The notes under the pieces were generated by a model, which had not been told where the DNA came from, made no database searches, and saw only the letters and a list, made by a program, of their open reading frames with translations. From positions 30,895-94,894 of the forward strand of contig NZ_JAJUWS010000027.1 in the NCBI RefSeq assembly GCF_021390475.1: 64,000 nucleotides of DNA. Reading direction: 5' to 3'. The stretch comes from Streptomyces sp. ST2-7A. GTDB taxonomy: Bacteria > Actinomycetota > Actinomycetes > Streptomycetales > Streptomycetaceae. How positions within the stretch are numbered: the stretch's first letter is position 1; every line of letters begins with the position of its first letter. Shown here piece by piece: positions 23,622-32,071 of this stretch. The position numbers were made by a program, and so were the translations under genes.

Positions 23622-25051
23622 GCGGGGGTCTCCTGTCGGTCGTCGGTGTGCTCGGGAGCGTCGGTGTGCTCGGGAGCGTCGGTATCGGCCGCGAGGGGGC
23701 ACAGTCCTGCCGCGTGGGCGTTGTCGAAGGCGTCGTCGACGGCGACCACGTCCCGGCCTCTGGCGTGCAGCAGGGCGGCGACGACACCGGCGCGGTAGCC
23801 GCCGGCACAGTGCGTCCAGACCCGCCCGGCGGGGATCTCGTCGATCCGCGCGGGGATCTCGTGGATGGGGATGTGGAGGGAGCCCGGGATGTGCGCCTCG
23901 CGGCGTTCCTGGTTCCGCCGCACGTCCAGGACGACCACGCCGCCGTCGTCGGTCCCGTCGTCGAGGGCCGCCGCCAGATCGGCGAAGGTGGCCCGGGCGT
24001 AGGAGACGAGCGGTTCGCCGCCGGCCCACTCCCCCGGTGTCCCGGTGGCCATGGCGGCCGGCCGTTCGATGCCGATGCGGACCATCTCGCGCTGGGCCTC
24101 GGCGACGTCCTCGGCACTCGTGCCGAGCAGGGTGACCGGGGTGCCCCACGGGATGAGCCAGCCCAGGTAGGTGATGAAGGGGCCGTCGAGGCCGAGGTTG
24201 AGGCTGCCCGCGAGGTGTCCGGCGGCGAAGGCGGTGCGGTCGCGCAGGTCGACCACCCATTCGCCGGCGTCGACCCGGCGCCGCAGTTCGGCGGGGTCGG
24301 CGACGGACGGCGGGGAGAGGTCCGGGGCCCCGGGTCCGGCGGCGTTGGCGGGGCCCATGTGCGCGTAGTAGGCGGGGAAGGCGTCGAGGCCGGCGAGCAG
24401 CCGTTCGACGTAGGTCTCCTCGTCGGCGGTCAGCGCGATGTTGTCCTTCTTCTCGCCGCCCATGGTGCCGGTCCCGGCGTCGGCCTGCGTCGCGGAGCAG
24501 AAGGACCCGAAGCCGTGCGTGGGGTGGACGGTCGTCTCGTCGGGGAGTTCCTCCGCCAGACGACGGGCCGAGCGCCACTGGGCGCGCACCAGGGTGTCGG
24601 TGTGCTCGGGGCCGAGCAGGTCGGGGCGGCCGGTGGTGCCGTACAGCAGTGATCCGCCGGTGAACACCGCGACCCGCTCGCCGTCGGTTTCCAGGACATA
24701 GGAGAGGTGGGTGTGGGTGTGACCGGGGGTGTGGATCGCCCGGATGCGCATGGTGCCGACCTCGATGACCTCGCCGTCGCGGACGGGGGTGCGCTCGAAG
24801 AAGACCTCGTCGTCGGCGTTGATCAGGTACCGGGCGCCGACCTCGCGGGCGAGGGCGAGACCGCCGGTGACGTAGTCGTTGTGGATGTGGGTCTCGAAGA
24901 CGTGGGTGATGCGCACCCCGGCGGACGCGGCGAGCGCGGTGACCCGGTCGTAATCGCGCTGCGGGTCCACCACCAGGGCCGTGGTGCCGTCGTGGGCGAG
25001 GTGGGTGCGGTCGCCGAGGCCGGGGGTCTCGACGGGAAGAACGGTGATCAT
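23618..25051 (-). CDS. MBL-fold persulfide dioxygenase-rhodanese fusion
   Basis: A 477-residue protein joining an N-terminal metallo-beta-lactamase fold to two rhodanese domains. The metal motif is FETHIHNDYVTG (H55, H57, D59; the last canonical histidine position is Y, as in this subfamily), with HTPGHTHTH further on. Rhodanese 1 (about 250-350) lacks the catalytic cysteine; rhodanese 2 keeps it in WTHCAGGYRAG. Related enzymes oxidise glutathione or other persulfides to sulfite. The C-terminus has a tandem repeat APEHTDAPEHTD. It is the first gene of the three-gene sulfur operon; two CsoR/CstR-type palindromes lie upstream. Confidence 0.93.
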   Translation of the reverse strand: MITVLPVETPGLGDRTHLAHDGTTALVVDPQRDYDRVTALAASAGVRITHVFETHIHNDYVTGGLALAREVGARYLINADDEVFFERTPVRDGEVIEVGTMRIRAIHTPGHTHTHLSYVLETDGERVAVFTGGSLLYGTTGRPDLLGPEHTDTLVRAQWRSARRLAEELPDETTVHPTHGFGSFCSATQADAGTGTMGGEKKDNIALTADEETYVERLLAGLDAFPAYYAHMGPANAAGPGAPDLSPPSVADPAELRRRVDAGEWVVDLRDRTAFAAGHLAGSLNLGLDGPFITYLGWLIPWGTPVTLLGTSAEDVAEAQREMVRIGIERPAAMATGTPGEWAGGEPLVSYARATFADLAAALDDGTDDGGVVVLDVRRNQERREAHIPGSLHIPIHEIPARIDEIPAGRVWTHCAGGYRAGVVAALLHARGRDVVAVDDAFDNAHAAGLCPLAADTDAPEHTDAPEHTDDRQETPA

Positions 25052-25204
25052 TCGGTTCTCCTCGGTGGAGGCGGGGGTATCGGCGGTCCGGGGCGTCCGG
25101 GGGCGGGATCGACGCGGTGTCCGCCGCGCGCCGGGTGGGGGGGGTGGGCGGGCCGCCGCCGGCGGGTCCCGGAAGCCATCGCAACCTCCTGTCGTCCACG
25201 ATGC

Positions 25205-25228
25205 GGTGATACCCCAGGGGGTATCACC
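25205..25228. promoter_or_regulatory. CsoR/CstR-type operator 1
   Basis: A 24-base near-perfect palindrome: 11-bp arms GGTGATACCCC and GGGGTATCACC around a 2-base centre. The ATACCCC/GGGGTAT core is the type recognised by CsoR-family repressors, including persulfide-sensing CstR. It lies about 155 bases upstream of the sulfur operon start. Confidence 0.7.
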
Positions 25229-25254
25229 GCCTTCATCGTAACAGCTTTCGCTCT

Positions 25255-25270
25255 ATACCCCGGGGGGTAT
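25255..25270. promoter_or_regulatory. CsoR/CstR-type operator 2
   Basis: ATACCCC (25255-25261), GG, then GGGGTAT (25264-25270): a second core copy whose centre is about 46 bases from that of site 1. The pair suggests cooperative repression of the minus-strand sulfur operon. No CsoR-family gene is next to it. Confidence 0.65.
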
Positions 25271-25562
25271 TCGATGTCGGCATCCGCGCCCCGATCGGCG
25301 CGGCCGTCCGCCGTGGCCCGGCAGGACGGTCCGGTCGCCCCGCGCGGGAAGGGCCGGCGCGCGGCGAGGGCCGGCACGGGACGGGCCGGACATCGCGTGT
25401 CCATCGGGTCGCCTCCCCCGGCTCCGGCCGCGCACGCCGGCACGGCCGAAACGGTGCGGGGGCTCGCCCACCCGGCGGTTCCGGGGAGGCGGGGGAGGCG
25501 GGGGGATCGTCTAATGGGGATGTGGAGCACGCTCGCAGTGGTGTCGTGGCGGTGGATGGCGG

Positions 25563-27881
25563 ATGACCGGCCGCGTCGAACACCGGGAAGCCGGCTCGGC
25601 GGACCGCGAGGAACCCGCCGAGCTGATGCTCGATGCCGCCGGGGAGGTTGTGACCTGCACCCGGACCGCCGTGAAGGTGTTGGGTGGGGCGTTCGAGGAG
25701 ATCCGGGCCCGCCCGGTGGAGGTCTTCTTCGTGCCTCCCTCGGTCTGGACCTGGCTTTCCACGAACGCCTCCACCGGGGGGCGGAACACCATCCGGTCGA
25801 TACTGCGCCGGGTGGGCGGCGACACGGTGACGGCGGATGTGGAGGTCTCCGAGCTGCCGGAGGGATCACCGATCCGGTTCGTGGTCCGGCTCCTTCCGGT
25901 TCCGGGCACCTCGGAGCCCGGCCCGGGGGGATACGGGAGCCGACTCCCGGACATCATGGCGGACTTCTCCCCGCCGACGGCTCCCGCCACCTCCGAGGAG
26001 GGGGCCCGCCGGCGACTGGAGCTGCTGCACGCCGCCGCCTCCCGGCTGGGTGAGTCGCTGGACCTGGTGCGCAACGCCGAGCAGTTGTTGGGAATGTTGG
26101 TTCCGGCCTTCGCGGACCTGGCGTCGGTGGACCTGACCGAGGCGGTGCTGGCGGGCGAGGAGCCCGAGTGGTTCGTCTCCGGTTCGCCGCTGCGACGGGT
26201 GGCCGTGGCGGCGGACGGCGAGTGGCCGGAGGGAATGTACCCGCCGGGGGCCGCCTTCCGGGTCGGTGACTTCGAGAGCGAGCAGTTGCGCACCGGCCGG
26301 GCCGAGGTGTTGGTGGGTCTGGACGGTTTGCGCGCGAAACTGTCCGACGACCCGGGGCTGCTGCGCCTGCTGCTACCGGAGACGGCGACCTCCCTGCTCC
26401 TGCTGCCGCTGCGGGCCCGGCGGCTGGTGTTGGGCGCGGTGGGGTTGTGGCGCACCGGGGACCGGGCCCCGTTCGAGCGGGCGGACACCTCGCTGGCGGA
26501 GGAGATCGGTTCGCGGTTGGCGCTGAGCCTGGACAACGCCCGCCGGTACACCCGCGAGCGGCGGACCGTGGAGGCGTTGCAGCGCAGTCTGCTGCCGCGT
26601 CCGGTGGTGCGCCTGACGGCGGCGGAGACGGCCGGTACGTACGTGCCGGCGAGCACCGCGGCGGGGACCGGCGGCAGCTGGTACGACGTGATCGCGCTGT
26701 CGGGGACCCGGGTGGCGTTCGTGGTGGGCCGGGTGGTGGGGCACGGGGTGAACGCGGCCGGGGCGATGGGCCGACTGCGGTCGGCGGTACAGACCCTCGC
26801 GGACCTCGATCCGCCGCCGGACGAGCTGCTGACCCATCTGGACGACCTGGTGATGCGGTTCGGCGAGGAGGAGGAGCGGCACGACCCGGTGGGTTCGCTG
26901 CTGGGAGCGACGTGCCTGTACGCGACGTACGACCCGATCGAACGGGTGTGCCTGATCGCGGCGGCGGGGCATCCGTCCCCGGTGCTGTGCCGGGTGGGGG
27001 AGACGGAGGCGGAGGAGGTGAAACTCCAGACGGGCCCGCCACTGGGCACCGGCGGTGAGCCGTTCGAGCCGGTGAAGCTACGGATGGAGCCGGGGGATGT
27101 ACTGGTCTTCCCCAGCGGTGATCCGGTGGCCCTCGCGGCGGACGGCGCCCCAGCCTCCGTCAACCTCCCGGCGAGGGATGAATCACTACCGGTGGGCGGC
27201 ATCCCGCCGGTGGGCGGATCGGTCGCCGGGGCCGACACGGACACCGGGGATGCCGGAGACGCCGGGGCCGACACGGACACCGGGGACGACGGGGACGACG
27301 GGGACCGGGAGGTCCGATCCGCCGGGGACGTCCCCGGGAGCCCGGGGCGGGATGCCCTGGTCGTGCGCGAGGGCGCCGTGGCCGCGGTCGCCCGGGATCT
27401 CCCGCTGCGCGAGCTGGGCGAGCGGATGGCGGCCCGACTGCGCGAGTGTCCCCGCCGGGAGGATCTGGCGCTGTTGATGGCGCGGATGGGCGCGGTGCCG
27501 GAGGAGTCGACGGCGTTCTGGGAGCTGCCGGCGGATCCGGGCGTGGTGGCGCGGGCCCGGACACTCACCTCGGAGCGGTTGGCGACCTGGGAGGTTCCGG
27601 AGGAGTTGGTGTTCGGCACCGAGTTGATCGTGAGCGAGTTGGTGACGAACGCGATCAGATACGCCGGGGGGCCGATCGGTTTGCGGTTGACCCGGGATCG
27701 GCGGTTGATCTGCGAGGTGTCGGACCCGAGTCAGACACAGCCGCACCTGCGGCGGGCGCGGCCGGCGGACGAGGGCGGGCGCGGATTGTTCCTGGTGGCC
27801 CAGGTCGCCCACCGGTGGGGCAGCCGGTACACGCCGGCGGGGAAGACCATCTGGACCGAGCAGCTCCTCGACCCGTCCTGA
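25563..27881 (+). CDS. SpoIIE-like protein with PAS/GAF and HATPase domains
   Basis: A 772-residue signalling protein. Visible order: an N-terminal PAS-like region (about 18-110), a GAF-like region (about 150-335, ending RLALSLDNARRYTRERRTVE), a PP2C/SpoIIE domain (about 365-640), and a C-terminal anti-sigma-type HATPase_c domain (ELIVSELVTNAIRYAGGPIG; GGRGLFLVAQVAHRWG). In active relatives the metal-binding motifs read GGDWYD and GDVVGHG; here they are GGSWYD (S372) and GRVVGHG (R390), and the usual LYTDG segment reads VFPSGD. So at least two metal aspartates are replaced, and phosphatase activity is doubtful. An Asp/Gly/Thr-rich insertion with a short repeat (coded near 27229-27305) interrupts the domain. 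The ATG is at 25563. The kinase-like HATPase may still act on an anti-anti-sigma factor. Confidence 0.88.
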   Translation: MTGRVEHREAGSADREEPAELMLDAAGEVVTCTRTAVKVLGGAFEEIRARPVEVFFVPPSVWTWLSTNASTGGRNTIRSILRRVGGDTVTADVEVSELPEGSPIRFVVRLLPVPGTSEPGPGGYGSRLPDIMADFSPPTAPATSEEGARRRLELLHAAASRLGESLDLVRNAEQLLGMLVPAFADLASVDLTEAVLAGEEPEWFVSGSPLRRVAVAADGEWPEGMYPPGAAFRVGDFESEQLRTGRAEVLVGLDGLRAKLSDDPGLLRLLLPETATSLLLLPLRARRLVLGAVGLWRTGDRAPFERADTSLAEEIGSRLALSLDNARRYTRERRTVEALQRSLLPRPVVRLTAAETAGTYVPASTAAGTGGSWYDVIALSGTRVAFVVGRVVGHGVNAAGAMGRLRSAVQTLADLDPPPDELLTHLDDLVMRFGEEEERHDPVGSLLGATCLYATYDPIERVCLIAAAGHPSPVLCRVGETEAEEVKLQTGPPLGTGGEPFEPVKLRMEPGDVLVFPSGDPVALAADGAPASVNLPARDESLPVGGIPPVGGSVAGADTDTGDAGDAGADTDTGDDGDDGDREVRSAGDVPGSPGRDALVVREGAVAAVARDLPLRELGERMAARLRECPRREDLALLMARMGAVPEESTAFWELPADPGVVARARTLTSERLATWEVPEELVFGTELIVSELVTNAIRYAGGPIGLRLTRDRRLICEVSDPSQTQPHLRRARPADEGGRGLFLVAQVAHRWGSRYTPAGKTIWTEQLLDPS

Positions 27882-27961
27882 GCAGGCGCCGCCGGACCGC
27901 GCCGCGGGGCCGCCCCGGAGTCCGGCTCCGGCGCGCTCCCGCTCGCGCTCCCGCCGAGCGA

Positions 27962-28639
27962 TCAGACGGCGGTGAGCACCTCGGCCGGCGGGCCCTGCGC
28001 GAGCAGGGTGCCGGCGTCCAGCGCGAGGCAGTGTCCGGCGCGGCGGGCGGCCTCCGGATCGTGGGTGGCGTGGACGACGGTGACGCCCCGGGCGGGCAGG
28101 CCGTCGAGGACGGCGAGGATGTCGGCGCGGGCGGCGGCGTCCAGGCCGGTGGTGGGTTCGTCGAGCAGGAGCAGGTCGGCGTCCTGGACGAGGGCCTGGG
28201 CGACCAGTGCGCGCTGGCGCTGTCCGCCGGAGAGTTCGTCGAGGCGACGGTCGGCGAGCCGGTCGATCCCGAGGTCGGCCATGGCCTCCTCGACCCGCCG
28301 ACGGTCCTCCGGTCGGGCCCGGCGCCAGGGGCCGAGGCGCTCCCAGCGCCCCATCGCGACGGTCTCGCGAACGGTGAGCGGCAGGGCGTCGGGGACGTCG
28401 GTGCGCTGCATGACGTGGGCGACCCGGCCGGGGCCGTGACGGGTGAGGGTCCCGGTTGTCGCCTTGATCACACCGGCGATGACGCCGAGCAGGGTGGACT
28501 TGCCGGCGCCGTTGCCGCCGACCACCGTGGTGATTCCCAACTCCGGTACCCGCGCGTTGATTTCGGACAGCACCACACGTCGCCCCCGGACCACCGAGAG
28601 GTCTTCGAACCCGATCGCGGACCGTTGGGTCGCCGCCAT
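27962..28639 (-). CDS. aztA: zinc ABC transporter ATPase (AztA-type)
   Basis: A 225-residue ABC ATPase: Walker A GGNGAGKST, signature LSGGQRQRAL, Walker B LLLLDEPTTGLD and the H-loop ATHDPEAARR. It faces away from the permease gene, with a Zur-box-like palindrome between them, and the neighbouring AztC and AztD homologues make zinc the likely substrate. The ATG at 28639 has GGAGAG upstream. Without the neighbourhood the sequence alone would only say metal-type ATPase. Confidence 0.88.
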   Translation of the reverse strand: MAATQRSAIGFEDLSVVRGRRVVLSEINARVPELGITTVVGGNGAGKSTLLGVIAGVIKATTGTLTRHGPGRVAHVMQRTDVPDALPLTVRETVAMGRWERLGPWRRARPEDRRRVEEAMADLGIDRLADRRLDELSGGQRQRALVAQALVQDADLLLLDEPTTGLDAAARADILAVLDGLPARGVTVVHATHDPEAARRAGHCLALDAGTLLAQGPPAEVLTAV

Positions 28640-28661
28640 GACCACTCTCCTCACATTGAAC

Positions 28662-28676
28662 TGAAAATCATTTTCA
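28662..28676. promoter_or_regulatory. Zur-box-like palindrome
   Basis: TGAAAAT-C-ATTTTCA is a perfect 7-1-7 palindrome between the divergent ATPase and permease genes. It matches the form of Zur boxes in Streptomyces, where Zur with zinc represses uptake genes. One site could control both directions. Confidence 0.8.
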
Positions 28677-28691
28677 TTGTACGGTCCATCC

Positions 28692-29594
28692 ATGGAGTGG
28701 TTGGTCGGTCCCTTCGAGGTGACCTTCGTACAGCGTGCCCTGTGGGGCGGTGTCCTGGTGTCGCTGATCTGCGCGCTCGCCGGCACCTGGGTCGTGCTGC
28801 GCGGAATGGCCTTCCTCGGTGACGCCATGGCCCACGGCATGCTGCCGGGCGTGGCCCTCGCCTCCCTCCTGGGCGGCAACCTCATGCTCGGCGCGGCGGT
28901 CAGTGCCGCCGCCATGGCGGCGGGCGTCACCCTTCTGGGTCGCTCCCCCCGGCTGTCCCACGACACCGCGATCGGCCTGCTGTTCGTCGGGATGCTCTCG
29001 CTGGGCGTGATCATCGTCTCCCGCTCGGGCTCCTTCGCCGTCGACCTGACCGGCTTCCTCTTCGGGGACGTGCTGGCGGTCCGCGAACAGGACCTGTGGC
29101 ATCTGGGGATCGCCCTGCTCCTCGCGGTGCTCCTCTCCCTGGCCGGTCATCGCGCCTTCGTCGCCCTGGCCTTCGACGAGCGCAAGGCCCACACTCTGCG
29201 GCTGCGCCCCCGCCTCGCCCGGGCGGGCATGCTCGCCCTGGTCACCCTCGCGATCGTGGCCTCCTTCCACGTCGTGGGCACGCTGCTGGTCTTCGGGCTG
29301 CTCATCGCGCCGCCCGCCGCAGCGCTGCCGTGGGCACGGCGGGTACCGGTGGTGATGGCCGGGGCGGCACTGCTGGGGATCACCGCGACCGTGATCGGCC
29401 TCCTGCTCTCCTGGCACCTGGGAACCGCCGCCGGGGCGACCGTCGCGGGCGTCGCCGTCCTGCAGTTCTTCCTCTCCGCCGGGATCGCCGGCCTGCGCGG
29501 CCGACGGGTTCTCCCACCCACCCCGGCCGCGCCACCCGCCGGTCCCCCGGCCGCGCTTCCCACCCCACGAAGGAATGTGGAGACCTCCCGATGA
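28692..29594 (+). CDS. aztB: zinc ABC transporter permease (AztB-type)
   Basis: A 300-residue membrane permease of the metal ABC-3 family, with about eight hydrophobic segments (WGGVLVSLICALAGTWVVLR onward) and the family motifs GMAFLGDAMAHGMLPGVALA and SFHVVGTLLVFGLLIAPPAA. The end is a Pro/Ala-rich basic tail. No ribosome-binding site precedes the ATG at 28692; a possible -35 (TTGAAC, 28656) and -10 (TACGGT, 28679) would start transcription at or beside the ATG, so a leaderless mRNA is plausible. A TTG at 28677 is an alternative start. It overlaps the next gene by ATGA (29591-29594). Confidence 0.9.
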   Translation: MEWLVGPFEVTFVQRALWGGVLVSLICALAGTWVVLRGMAFLGDAMAHGMLPGVALASLLGGNLMLGAAVSAAAMAAGVTLLGRSPRLSHDTAIGLLFVGMLSLGVIIVSRSGSFAVDLTGFLFGDVLAVREQDLWHLGIALLLAVLLSLAGHRAFVALAFDERKAHTLRLRPRLARAGMLALVTLAIVASFHVVGTLLVFGLLIAPPAAALPWARRVPVVMAGAALLGITATVIGLLLSWHLGTAAGATVAGVAVLQFFLSAGIAGLRGRRVLPPTPAAPPAGPPAALPTPRRNVETSR

Positions 29595-30895
29595 GCACCA
29601 CCCCCCGTCCCCGCCGGACCGGCCACGACCGGCCGCGACGGCGCCTCCCGGCCCTTCCGGTCGCGGCCCTGGCCTGCGGTCTGCTGCTGACCGGCTGCGG
29701 TGAGGGCGCCGACGACCCGACCTCCGCCGGGGAAACCGACGACGGCGCGGGGACCTCCGGGGAGGAGACCCCGCACGGCTACGTCGAGGGTGCCGAGGAG
29801 ACCGCGGAACAGCAGTCCCGACTGGTCCTCGCCTCCGCCGGCGGGGAGCCCGTGCACGTACTGGACCTGGTGTCCGAGGAGGGCACCGTCATCGGGGAGG
29901 CCGGCCGGATCGCGGGCACCGACGCGCCCGCGCCGATGATCGGCGACGGTCGCTTCGCCCACCTGCTGGAGGACGGCGCGGTGCGCGTCGTGGACGGCGG
30001 GGCGTGGACCGTGGACCACGGCGACCACGTGCACCACTACCGCACCGGCGCCCGCGAGGTCGGCACGGTGGAGGCGGCGCGGCCGGTGGCCGCGCACGCG
30101 GACACCGCCGTCATCGCCGTCACCCTCTCCGAGGGCGGCGCCCTGCTGCTGGACCGCGCCGGTGCCGAGGACGGCGACCTCGCGGAGCTCCGCCGGATCG
30201 ACGACGCCGACGGCCCGGTCCTGCCCTTCGACGGCGGCCTGTTGGTCCCCGTCACCGACCCCGCCGGAACCGGTCGGGTGGAGGTGCGCGACCGCGGGAA
30301 CGAGTCGGTCGCCGCCCCGGACGCCGTGTGCTCCGACCCCGCCGCCGGGGCCGTGACCCGGCGCGGCGCGGTGTACGCGTGCGCCGAGGGCGCGTTGTTG
30401 TTCACCGCCGGTGGGGAGGGGGAGCCGGAGGTCACCGCCATCCCCTACCCGGAGGGGACCGCCGAGGAGGACCTGCCGACCGAACTGCGCCACCGCAACG
30501 ACGGCGCCGTCCTCGCCGCCCGGGCCGGGGACCGGGGCGTGTGGTTCCTCGATCTCGCCGAGCCGGTCTGGAAACTGCTGGAGACCGGTCCGGCCGTGGC
30601 GGTCAACGCGGTCGGCGAGGACGCCCCCGTCCTCCTCCTCGACCCCGACGGCGATCTGGTGGCAGTGGACCCGGCGAGCGGCGAGGAGATCGCCCGCGCC
30701 GCGCTGCTGGACCCCGCCGCCGGTGACGGCTCGGTACCGGAGGGGACGGTCATCGAGGTGGACACCCAACGCGTCTACGTCAACGACATCGCCGAGCGGC
30801 GGATCCACGAGATCGACGCCCGGGACGACCTGCGCGTCGCCCGCGTGCTGCCGGTGGACGCCGAGCCGCGCCGAATGGTGGTGACCGGCCGATGA
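29591..30895 (+). CDS. AztD-like beta-propeller lipoprotein
   Basis: A 434-residue lipoprotein: signal peptide with lipobox LLTGC (C36), an acidic Thr/Glu-rich linker, and a WD-like beta-propeller of repeated VxVLDL/VRVVDG units. A histidine cluster DHGDHVHHYRT (coded near 30015-30045) is a plausible zinc site. It looks like a divergent relative of the metallochaperone AztD, which hands zinc to AztC in the family; a second AztD follows AztC downstream. It is coupled to aztB and aztC by ATGA overlaps on both sides. The role in zinc delivery is inferred from position and histidines, not shown. Confidence 0.7.
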   Translation: MSTTPRPRRTGHDRPRRRLPALPVAALACGLLLTGCGEGADDPTSAGETDDGAGTSGEETPHGYVEGAEETAEQQSRLVLASAGGEPVHVLDLVSEEGTVIGEAGRIAGTDAPAPMIGDGRFAHLLEDGAVRVVDGGAWTVDHGDHVHHYRTGAREVGTVEAARPVAAHADTAVIAVTLSEGGALLLDRAGAEDGDLAELRRIDDADGPVLPFDGGLLVPVTDPAGTGRVEVRDRGNESVAAPDAVCSDPAAGAVTRRGAVYACAEGALLFTAGGEGEPEVTAIPYPEGTAEEDLPTELRHRNDGAVLAARAGDRGVWFLDLAEPVWKLLETGPAVAVNAVGEDAPVLLLDPDGDLVAVDPASGEEIARAALLDPAAGDGSVPEGTVIEVDTQRVYVNDIAERRIHEIDARDDLRVARVLPVDAEPRRMVVTGR

Positions 30896-31845
30896 ACGCG
30901 TCCACCACCACGTCGTCCCGATCGCGCGCCGTCGTGTTGCCGGCGCTGCTGGCCGCGGCGACGGTCGTCCTGACCGGCTGCGGCGCCCCCGCCGGCTCCT
31001 CCGGCGCCGGGGACACCCCGTCGATCGTGGTCACCACGAACATCCTGGGCGACGTGACCCGGGCCGTGGTCGGCGACGAGGCCGAGGTCACCGTGCTGAT
31101 GGGCCCCGGTGCCGACCCGCACTCGTTCGGCGTCTCCGCCGCGCAGGCGGCCGGCCTGGAGCGGGCCGACCTGATCGTGCACAACGGCATGGGCCTGGAG
31201 GAGAACGTGCTGCGGCACGTGGAGGCGGCCGGGGAGGAGGGCGTGCCCACCGAGGCGGTCGGCGAGGCGGTGGACCCGCTGCCGTACGCCTCGGGGGACG
31301 CCGCCGGCGTCCCGGACCCGCACTTCTGGACCGATCCGGAGCGGATGATCGCGGCGACGGAGGTCATCGCGGAGCGGATCGTCGAGGAGGTGCCGGGGAT
31401 CGACGCGGAGGCCGTGCGGGGGAACGCGGACGCCTACGCCGAGCTGCTGCGGGAGCTGACGGCGTGGATGGAGGAGGAGTTCGCGACCCTCCCGCCGGAG
31501 CGCCGGGCGCTGGTGACCAACCACCACGTGTTCGGCTACCTCGCCGAGCGCTTCGACTTCCGGGTGATCGGCGCGGTGATCCCCGGTGGCACCACGCTGG
31601 CCTCGCCCGGCGCCTCGGACCTGGAGTCGCTCTCCCGGGCGATCGTCGAGGCGGACGTGGGGGCGATCTTCGTGGACTCCTCCCACCCCGACCGGCTGGC
31701 CCGGGCGCTGCGCGAGGAGAGCGGTCTGGACGTGGAGATCGTGCCGTTGTTCTCGGAGTCGTTGACCGCGCCGGGCGAGGGCGCCGGGACCTACGAGGAG
31801 ATGATGCGCGCCAACACGCGGGCGATCGTCGACGGCCTGACCTGA
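30892..31845 (+). CDS. aztC: zinc ABC transporter substrate-binding lipoprotein (AztC-type)
   Basis: A 317-residue cluster A-I binding protein, the extracytoplasmic zinc receptor for AztAB. The lipobox is VVLTGC (C30). Zinc-ligand regions of the family can be seen: GPGADPHSFGVSAAQAAG, VPDPHFWTDPERM, VTNHHVFGYLAERF and IFVDSSHPDRLA. It overlaps the AztD-like gene by four bases, so one transcript covers permease, chaperone-like protein and binding protein, presumably under the Zur-box-like site. Confidence 0.92.
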   Translation: MNASTTTSSRSRAVVLPALLAAATVVLTGCGAPAGSSGAGDTPSIVVTTNILGDVTRAVVGDEAEVTVLMGPGADPHSFGVSAAQAAGLERADLIVHNGMGLEENVLRHVEAAGEEGVPTEAVGEAVDPLPYASGDAAGVPDPHFWTDPERMIAATEVIAERIVEEVPGIDAEAVRGNADAYAELLRELTAWMEEEFATLPPERRALVTNHHVFGYLAERFDFRVIGAVIPGGTTLASPGASDLESLSRAIVEADVGAIFVDSSHPDRLARALREESGLDVEIVPLFSESLTAPGEGAGTYEEMMRANTRAIVDGLT

Positions 31846-32071
31846 GCCCGGCGGGTGGGGCCGGGCGCCGGAGATCGGCCGGTGCCCCGCCCCACCGTGC
31901 CCCGGCGCCCTTCCCATCGACCCCGGCCCCCTGACGAGGGCCGCCCCGTCCGCGCCCACCGCGCGCACGACACCACCGCCGTGCCGCCCCCGGACCCCGG
32001 GGGCGGAAGGCCCCGGTCCGCCGGGGCGCACCACCCCCTGTTCACCCGTCATCGAAGGGAATCCATCCACC

